A DNA stretch of 64,000 nt, from assembly GCA_965112735.1 (NCBI GenBank), contig OZ218956.1:2976001-3040000 (forward strand). Reading direction: 5' to 3'. This document shows, piece after piece, positions 58,553 through 64,000 of this stretch. The position numbers and the translations under genes are program-made. The number at the start of each line of letters is the position of its first letter. Within the stretch, counting starts at the first letter, position 1. The stretch comes from Phaeosaccion multiseriatum (lineage: Eukaryota > Ochrophyta, other classes). Below the pieces are notes generated by a model. It was not told the DNA's origin and searched no databases. It saw only the letters and a list, made by a program, of their open reading frames with translations.

Positions 58553-60212
58553 ATGCGTGGCTTAGTCCCAGCGCTGTCCACTCTCTGCTCTCCAAGGCCT
58601 TCCTCCTCCGCAGCCCTCTTCTCTGTCTGTTTCCCGGCCATCCCAATCAACCCCTCTTTTTTTTGCTCTCTTTCCCGGCCTGCTTCTCACCCAAAACGCT
58701 GGATCTGTACCTCCGGGCCCGCCATCTCCTTCGCCGCCACCACCTCATCTGCTATTACTACTGCTACTGCTTCTACTACCGCTGCCGCTGCCGCTGCCGC
58801 TGCAGCGTCTGAGATGGACGAAGGCGCAGTAGTCATGGACCCCAGCAGCCAAAAGAAGGTGCTCCGAAAGGAGGCAGCCAAAGTGTTGAAGAGCCTCGAC
58901 GAACCGACCCTGGCTGCCCAATCGGCGGCGGTGACCGCGAGGGTGAGGGAGATGGCCGCCTTCACCGCGGCCAAGAACGTCAGTGTATACCTGTCCATGC
59001 CCGGGGAGCTGCAGACCGGAGACCTGCTTGCCGCTCTGTTTGAGGCAGGCAAGGCTGTGTACATACCAAAGGTAAGCCAAAGTAAAGAGACTTCAGGTTC
59101 AAGTGATGTGTGTTGCCGCATCTTTTGTGGGTCGTCGCTTAGTTTCCTGTATTGTATGCTGTGTCCTCTCTGCACCTCCGCCCCCAGTACCCAAGACGAA
59201 CAATCATGTGTCCCCTGCTTTGCCCGCCCGTCCTCCCCTCCACCACCCCCATCACCCCATTGCCCCGCAGGTGACTGGACCCAACCCCTCTGATATGCGT
59301 ATGATGCCTCTCCTGAGCGCGGAGGAGGTGGAATCCTTCCCCCTCTCCAAATGGCGCATCCCCGAGCCTCCGCTGGAGCTCGTCATGTCGCGGCAAGACG
59401 GAGTCACAGTCGGAGATATGGACTTGGTCCTGACCCCAGGCTGCGCCTTTGACCACCGCTGCAGCAGGCTGGGCCATGGCAGGGGCTACTATGACAGCTT
59501 CTTTAAGCGGGTATGTTGGTTGGGCATGGACGTGTGGATGGATGTGAGCAGAGAAGTGCGGGAGGAGGGGAAGATGAGGAGTGAGCCTCATCTTACTACC
59601 ATTTCCCTACGTACCCTACCCAAGCCTACCCTACCCTACGCTTCCCGGTCTCAACTCTCTGCCTCCCCTCCTTTCCTCTCATAGCGTAGCTGACCCTCCT
59701 CTTGCCTTTTGTCGCCTCCCTCGCCTCCCTTCCTTTCCATCAAGGAGGCAAAATCCTTGTATTGTCGTCTATGCTTCCTCGAAGGGGAGACTCACTCATT
59801 CTCTCTCTCTCTCTCTCTCTCTTGGTCGCTTGCTCTCTTGGACATCTGCCTTTGGTCTTCAACCTCCTCCCCCCCCTCAACAACAACAACAACAACGGCA
59901 ACGACGACGACGACGACGACGACGATGGCGACTGCAACAACCAACGCCCCAACCCCACAGGTTGAGAGTGCAAATGCTTTGAAGGGCTGCCCTCGGCCAG
60001 TGTCCATCGGTCTGTGTGCCGAGGAGCAGTTGATGGGGCAGGGGCGAATCCCCATGACGCCCGAAGATGTGTTTCTTGACTTCGTTGTCAGTCCGTCGCG
60101 AGTGTACGCCAAAGATGCAGGAGGAGGGGAAATAGAAGGAGGAAGAGGAGGAGGAGGAGGAGGAGGAGGAGGAGGAGGAGGAGACGAAGCAGCAGCGGAG
60201 CCGCAGACGTGA
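58553..60212 (+). CDS. MTHFS: 5-formyltetrahydrofolate cyclo-ligase (MTHFS), organelle-type N-terminus
   Basis: Three exons (58553-59071, 59271-59510, 59961-60212), phase 0, give 336 aa. The catalytic core begins near residue 95 with KKVLRKEAAKVLKSLD. It continues with VSVYLSMPGELQTGDLL and KAVYIPKV, and has the diagnostic substrate/ATP loop VLTPGCAFDH followed by RLGHGRGYYDSFFKR. The end is GLCAEEQLM, then TPEDVFLDFVVSPSRVY. The enzyme converts 5-formyl-THF plus ATP to 5,10-methenyl-THF, recycling folate. Upstream of the core, an Arg/Ser/Pro/Ala-rich segment of about 85 residues (MRGLVPALSTLCSPRPSSSA) looks like a mitochondrial or plastid presequence; ATG 58814 (MDEGAVV) would give a cytosolic form. 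The C-terminus is Gly-rich from a (GGA)n run at 60139-60183. Confidence 0.9.
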
Positions 60213-60886
60213 ACTAGAGAGCCTTTGTAGGGAAGCACATCTACTCAGAGAGAAGGACAAGAGAGAGAGTGAGGGAGAGAGAAGAGTGAGTCTTGGAAAG
60301 GGAAGCAACGACCACCGCTCCTCCTCCTGCCCTCCATTCTCCCCCCCCCTCCCCTCCCCCGGCCCTGTCCGTTTCGTGGGCCAGGACTCAGGGCTAAGAC
60401 CTGGAGGGCGTGGCGAGTCAAACAAGTAATCTGTGCTGAGAGAGGGAGAGACATGCACCGTCGCGTCAGGCCTGGGGCTGGAGATGCGAGGGGGGAAGAG
60501 AGAGGAGGGAGATACACCACCCTCTACACACACGAAGAGAGAGAGAGAGAAAGAGAGACACCTGAGAGAGAGGGAGAGAGGGAGCTACACCTTCGAAGAG
60601 GGAGGCATGGGAAGAGAGATGGAGGAGAGACACCTTCGCAGAAGGAGAGGGGGGACGAGAGGGAGGTACACCACCTTCGAGATGGAGAGGGAGCAAAGAT
60701 AGGGCCATACTCCCTCCACCCTGCCGCATCACCACCGTCGGCACTTCGGACTTGCAGAATGATGTGAGCGACGTCCGTCTCGCAGTGGAGCCGAGGCGGC
60801 TGGGCTGGGGCTTGGGTGACGCACGGGTGCCCTATCCTCTCTGCTTATTAGAGGAGAATGCCCCCCTCTCTCTCTGTGTTCACTGG
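60213..60886. other. Intergenic GA-rich region
   Basis: Purine-rich strings (GAGAGAGAGGG types) at 60250-60295 and 60480-60700. It contains several imperfect ACACC-TTCGA-GAG repeats. No gene is seen. Confidence 0.5.
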
Positions 60887-61085
60887 ACAGTGCTTGTGTC
60901 AGCGCAGGAGAGCACGGGAAGGCGCTGGACTTGCTGAAGGAGATGCGAGAAAAGGGCATTGAAGTGGATGAGATCTTTTATCATTCTGCGATTGCTGCTT
61001 GTGGCCAAGCATGAGAGCGCGGGAAGGCGCTTGCACTGCTGAAGGAGATGCGAGGGTACGGCAATGAACCCAACTCGACCTAAGG
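60887..61085 (+). pseudogene. PPR-repeat remnant
   Basis: The + strand reads SAGEHGKALDLLKEMREKG, then FYHSAIAACGQA, a stop codon (TGA at 61010-61012), and on in the same frame GKALALLKEMRGYGNEP. These are nearly two PPR units of the same type as the intact gene at 61756, but with an in-frame stop, no start codon, and no repeats on either side. It looks like a decayed copy or a leftover end of a neighbouring PPR array. No intron with matching borders would remove the stop. Confidence 0.78.
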
Positions 61086-61195
61086 CTGCCATCGATGTCA
61101 TACACGTGCCCGAGCAATGACGGAGCTTGGCGGGTGGCTTCCAAGTACATTAGAGGGGAAAGATAATAGGAATCGCCTAAGAAAGAGAGTGAAGG

Positions 61196-61430
61196 TCGGC
61201 CCCTGACATGCTTCTGAGACAGGCCAGCCCAGAAGCAGGAAGCAGGCCGGCTGGCGCCGGCAAGAGGAACTAGCCTTGGCCCTCATCATTGCTTTACATG
61301 GCTTTCCCCCAGAACCTGGAACCTGCCTGGCCGGCTGGCGCCGGCCAGAAAGCAGGAAGCAGGCCGGCTGGCGTCGGCCAGAAGCAAAAAAACAGGAAGC
61401 AGGGTCGCCTCAGAAGCATGTCAGGGGCGA
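61196..61430. mobile_element. Fold-back element, family A copy 2
   Basis: The left end TCGGCCCCTGACATGCTT extends into CTGAGACAGGCCAGCCC. The right end AAGCATGTCAGGGGCGA is its inverted repeat with one base missing. Within it are three copies of a GCCGGCTGGCGCCGGC-type core and repeated AGCAGGAAGCAGG. The left 51 bp match the reverse complement of the copy at 34439. It lies between the PPR pseudogene and the intact PPR gene. Confidence 0.85.
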
Positions 61431-61755
61431 TATATATATGGGTGTCTAAAAGTAATGTCTCACCGCCCCGGGGAACTTAGCCCTCGAGGTCGTGTCCCTC
61501 TGACTCATCAGTTCTCCCCATTGGAACAAAGTTGATACCAGCCAGGATCCTGTGTCGAACCGATCGTTCGTGTCGGGCCCGCTGGAGCGCTACGGCTAAT
61601 CGTATCATCGTCGTGTCGTCGTCGTCCGTTTTTGGTCCGTTTTTGGTTTTTTTTTTCTCTTCTTCAGGGGGCCGATGAAGGAGGCGGTGGTTGTACAATA
61701 TAAATCACAGCTTGACAACGACGGAGGAAGAGGAAGAGAGAGGAGATATTGATGT
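61431..61755. promoter_or_regulatory. Upstream region of the PPR gene
   Basis: 325 bp between the fold-back element and the PPR start, containing a T-rich tract (61643-61665) and TACAATATAAATCACAG at 61693-61709, which could serve as core promoter. No gene is seen. Confidence 0.35.
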
Positions 61756-63396
61756 ATGTTCGGTCGGGCCGTCAGATATTGTCGTGCTCGGAGGAGGTCA
61801 GGAGGAGCAGCAGCCGGAGCAGGATGCCCCCATCGTCTCGGAGGAGGTCTCTGTGATGCTGGTGGTGTGCTTCCTTCACACTCGTGGGGGAGATGGGTCT
61901 CGGCTCTCTCCCCCTCTTCATCAGCGCACACTCCTGTGAGTTACCACTCGCTCCGTCTCATTGGAACCACGGGTATTACGGAACGGACGCAGGAGGGTCA
62001 AGATGGTGGACGACGTGAACGAGAGAAGCAAAAAGAGCTGAACAAAGAGATCCAGAGACTCGGAAACAAGCGCGACTGGAGGGGGGTCGCGAGAGCGATT
62101 GAGGAGGCGAAAGCAGCGGGGCTTCGAATGAACGTCATTGTGTATACCACTTCCATTACTGCGGTTGGGAAAGCCGGGCGATGGAAGGGTGCGCTTGCTC
62201 TACTCGATAGGATGCGAGAGGACGGGATTCAGCCGAATGAATACACGTACAGCTCTGTGATGAGTGCTTGTGGGAAGGCAGGGCAGTACGAGAAGGCGCT
62301 TAACCTGCTGGAGGAGATGCGGTGGGAAGGGGTTCAACCCCAAGAATTCTCGTACAACTCTGCGATTTCTGCTTGTGCCAAGGCACGGCAGCACGAGAAG
62401 GCGCTTGACTTGCTGAAGGAGATGCGCAGGGAAGGGCTTCAACCCACTGAAATCTCGTACAACTCTGCGATTGCTGCTTGTGGCAAGGCAGGGCAGTACG
62501 AGAAGGCGCTTGGCTTGCTGCAGGAAATGAGGAGGGAAGGGCTTGAGCCCGATGTCATCTCCTACAGCTCTGCGATTTCTGCCTGTGGCAAGGCAAGGCA
62601 GCACGAGAAGGCGCTTGACTTGCTGAAGGAGATGCGGGGGGAAGGTCTTCAACCCAATGTATTCACGTACAGCTCTGCGATTGATGCTTGTGGCAATGCA
62701 GGAGAGCACGAGAAGGCGCTTGACTTGCTGAAGGAGATGCGGAGGGAAGGTCTTCAACCCAATGTCATCACGTACAGCTCTGCGATTACTGCTTGTGGCA
62801 ATGCAGGAGAGCACGAGAAGGCGCTTGACCTGCTGGGGGAGATGCGGAGGGAAGGGCTTCGACCTAATGTATTTTCGTACTCCTGTGCGATGAGTGCTTG
62901 TGGCAGCGCAGGAGAGTACGAGAAGGCGCTTGACTTGCTGGAGGAGATGCGAAAGGAAGGGTTGCAACCCGATGTCATCTCGTACAACTCTGCGATTAGT
63001 GCGTGTGGCAAGGCAGGGCAGTATGAGAAGGCGCTTGACGTGCTGGAGGAGATGCAGAGGGAAGGGCTTGAGCCCGATATATTCTCGTTCAAATCTGCGA
63101 TTTCTACTTGTGGCAAGGCAGGGCAGTACGAAAAGGCGCTGGACTTGCTGGAGGAGATGCGAAAGGAAGGGTTGCAACCCGATGTCATCTCGTACAACTC
63201 TGCGATTAGTGCTTGTGGCAAGGCAGGGCAGTACGAGAAGGCGCTTGACTTACTGGAAGAGATGCAGAGGGAAGGGCTTGAGCCCGATGACTTCTCGTAC
63301 AAGTCTGCGATTTCTGCTTGTAGAAATGCGGGAGAGCACGAGAAGGAGCTGAACTTGCTGGAGGAGATGCAGAGGAGGGGGTTGAGCGCGATGTAA
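61756..63396 (+). CDS. P-class pentatricopeptide repeat protein, 12 near-identical repeats
   Basis: A single exon of 546 aa. An Arg/Ser/Gly-rich leader of about 85 residues may be an organelle targeting sequence. A helical region (EKQKELNKEIQRLGNKRDW) precedes twelve 35-residue PPR units running to the stop, of the form ISYNSAISACGKAGQYEKAL, then DLLEEMRREGLQPD. All units are exactly 35 residues and unusually alike; units 9 and 11 are nearly identical at DNA level, so the array has expanded or been homogenised recently. P-class PPR proteins bind organellar RNA, one base per repeat. The reading frame ends within repeat 12 (RRGLSAM) because of a probable one-base deletion near 63375-63382; in the next frame the sequence continues ERDVISYHSVISACG. 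No E or DYW domain is present. The ATG at 61756 is the first in frame. Confidence 0.92.
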   Translation: MFGRAVRYCRARRRSGGAAAGAGCPHRLGGGLCDAGGVLPSHSWGRWVSALSPSSSAHTPVSYHSLRLIGTTGITERTQEGQDGGRREREKQKELNKEIQRLGNKRDWRGVARAIEEAKAAGLRMNVIVYTTSITAVGKAGRWKGALALLDRMREDGIQPNEYTYSSVMSACGKAGQYEKALNLLEEMRWEGVQPQEFSYNSAISACAKARQHEKALDLLKEMRREGLQPTEISYNSAIAACGKAGQYEKALGLLQEMRREGLEPDVISYSSAISACGKARQHEKALDLLKEMRGEGLQPNVFTYSSAIDACGNAGEHEKALDLLKEMRREGLQPNVITYSSAITACGNAGEHEKALDLLGEMRREGLRPNVFSYSCAMSACGSAGEYEKALDLLEEMRKEGLQPDVISYNSAISACGKAGQYEKALDVLEEMQREGLEPDIFSFKSAISTCGKAGQYEKALDLLEEMRKEGLQPDVISYNSAISACGKAGQYEKALDLLEEMQREGLEPDDFSYKSAISACRNAGEHEKELNLLEEMQRRGLSAM

Positions 63397-63410
63397 TTTC
63401 GTACCACTCT

Positions 63411-63686
63411 GTGATTAGTGCTTGTGGCACCCCCCCTCTTGCCTCCTTGCAGCGATGGGGTGGGGGTGGAGGCAGCAAGTCTCCTCCTCCTCTATTGATG
63501 TGTTGCTTGTTTGTTTCAGAAAAGAATATTGGGTTGTTTTTGTTGTTCAGAAAGTACAAAGTTAAGTTAATTCATGAAGAGATGAAGAGGTTATCGAGTG
63601 AAGATCCAAATGAAGAAGAACAACAGCAGGAAGATTTTGATGATCATGCCGCGATTCCCCTGAACAATGTGGTAATATCGATGTAG
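63411..63686 (+). pseudogene. Out-of-frame PPR continuation and unrelated tail
   Basis: Immediately after the PPR stop, the +1 frame stays open: first YHSVISACG, the start of a thirteenth PPR unit, then a sequence unlike PPR (LFLLFRKYKVKLIHEEMKRL, then NEEEQQQEDFDDHAAIP) to a stop at 63686. The tail may be the former C-terminus of the PPR protein, a separate exon, or an inserted fragment. No family is recognised. Confidence 0.5.
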
Positions 63687-64000
63687 ATGCGCCTGCCCTT
63701 CCTGTGCGTAGCCGTGAGCTGAGAGAAAGAGAGCAATGTGCCACAGACAGTTACATTGCAAAGCAGGGCACAGGGTAGGGGGGAGGGATGCCAGTTCAGT
63801 CCACGCGCGGGGAAGGGATGGATGGAAGGAAGGAAGGAAGGAAGGAAGGAAGGAAGGAAGGTTCAGGAAGGGAAAAAGGAATGTAAGCATGGAAGGAAGG
63901 ACTCAAAGCCCGGAAGCCGGTATATCTGAGTTTTGTCTCCGGAAATTACTCGTATCCTTAACCCTGAATGGCCTTCAGATACATGGAGACGCGAACACAT
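63687..64000. other. Right end of window, no gene
   Basis: Contains a (GGAA)n run at 63822-63861. Nothing else is recognised. Confidence 0.5.

Noticed and set aside
62200-63177. A long minus-strand frame with regular HLLQQVKRLLVL repeats opposite the PPR gene
   Set aside because: It is the antisense shadow of a 105-bp coding period; it has no splice or start support.

Overview
This window is nuclear DNA from a eukaryote with a compact, GC-rich, intron-bearing genome. About twenty protein genes sit in 64 kb (roughly one per 3 kb). Nearly every gene is split by short GT-AG introns, usually with GTGAGT or GTACGT-type donors. One gene begins with a signal peptide that runs directly into a Phe at the predicted cleavage site, as in the ASAFAP motif used for plastid import in algae with red secondary plastids. 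Together with the Ndh-SelD fusion and an algal-style array of near-identical PPR repeats, this suggests a photosynthetic stramenopile, perhaps eustigmatophyte-like. That placement is inference; no ribosomal or organellar marker is present.

Layout, left to right: the 3' part of an ABC-F ATPase (+); a DPY-30/RIIa-like protein (-) head to head with a membrane-anchored CS-domain protein (+); an F-box/SPRY protein (-) head to head with a SIVA-like Cys-rich protein (+); a LysM/UBA-like protein (-) head to head with an NADH-dehydrogenase-like/selenide water dikinase fusion (+); an unrecognised protein (-); a predicted plastid helical-repeat protein (-); a coiled-coil protein (-) head to head with a small membrane protein (+); the rRNA-processing factor UTP6 (-); a multi-pass membrane RGS protein (-) head to head with a short organelle-like protein (+); a large Mei2-like RNA-binding protein (-); an EGF-like membrane protein (-) head to head with a 90-residue membrane protein (+); a TPR-DnaJ co-chaperone of the DNAJC7 type (-) head to head with 5-formyltetrahydrofolate cyclo-ligase (+); and finally a PPR pseudogene and a 12-repeat PPR gene (+).

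The genes do not form a pathway. The organising features are architectural: seven divergent gene pairs, some sharing less than 300 bp, and very heavy microsatellite content in introns and exons (poly-Q, -S, -G, -E and -A tracts). For 13 multi-exon genes, splicing the exons I propose gives a total length that is a multiple of three and keeps one frame through all phases, which supports the models.

Two repeat phenomena deserve most attention. A short motif, CAGTTGGTGATACAGCAGC, recurs at nine separate loci in both orientations and in different reading frames, often inside exons. A second family consists of fold-back elements with perfect terminal inverted repeats and a shared core based on GCCGGCGCCAGCCGGC, found at 34.2-34.65 kb and 61.2-61.4 kb.
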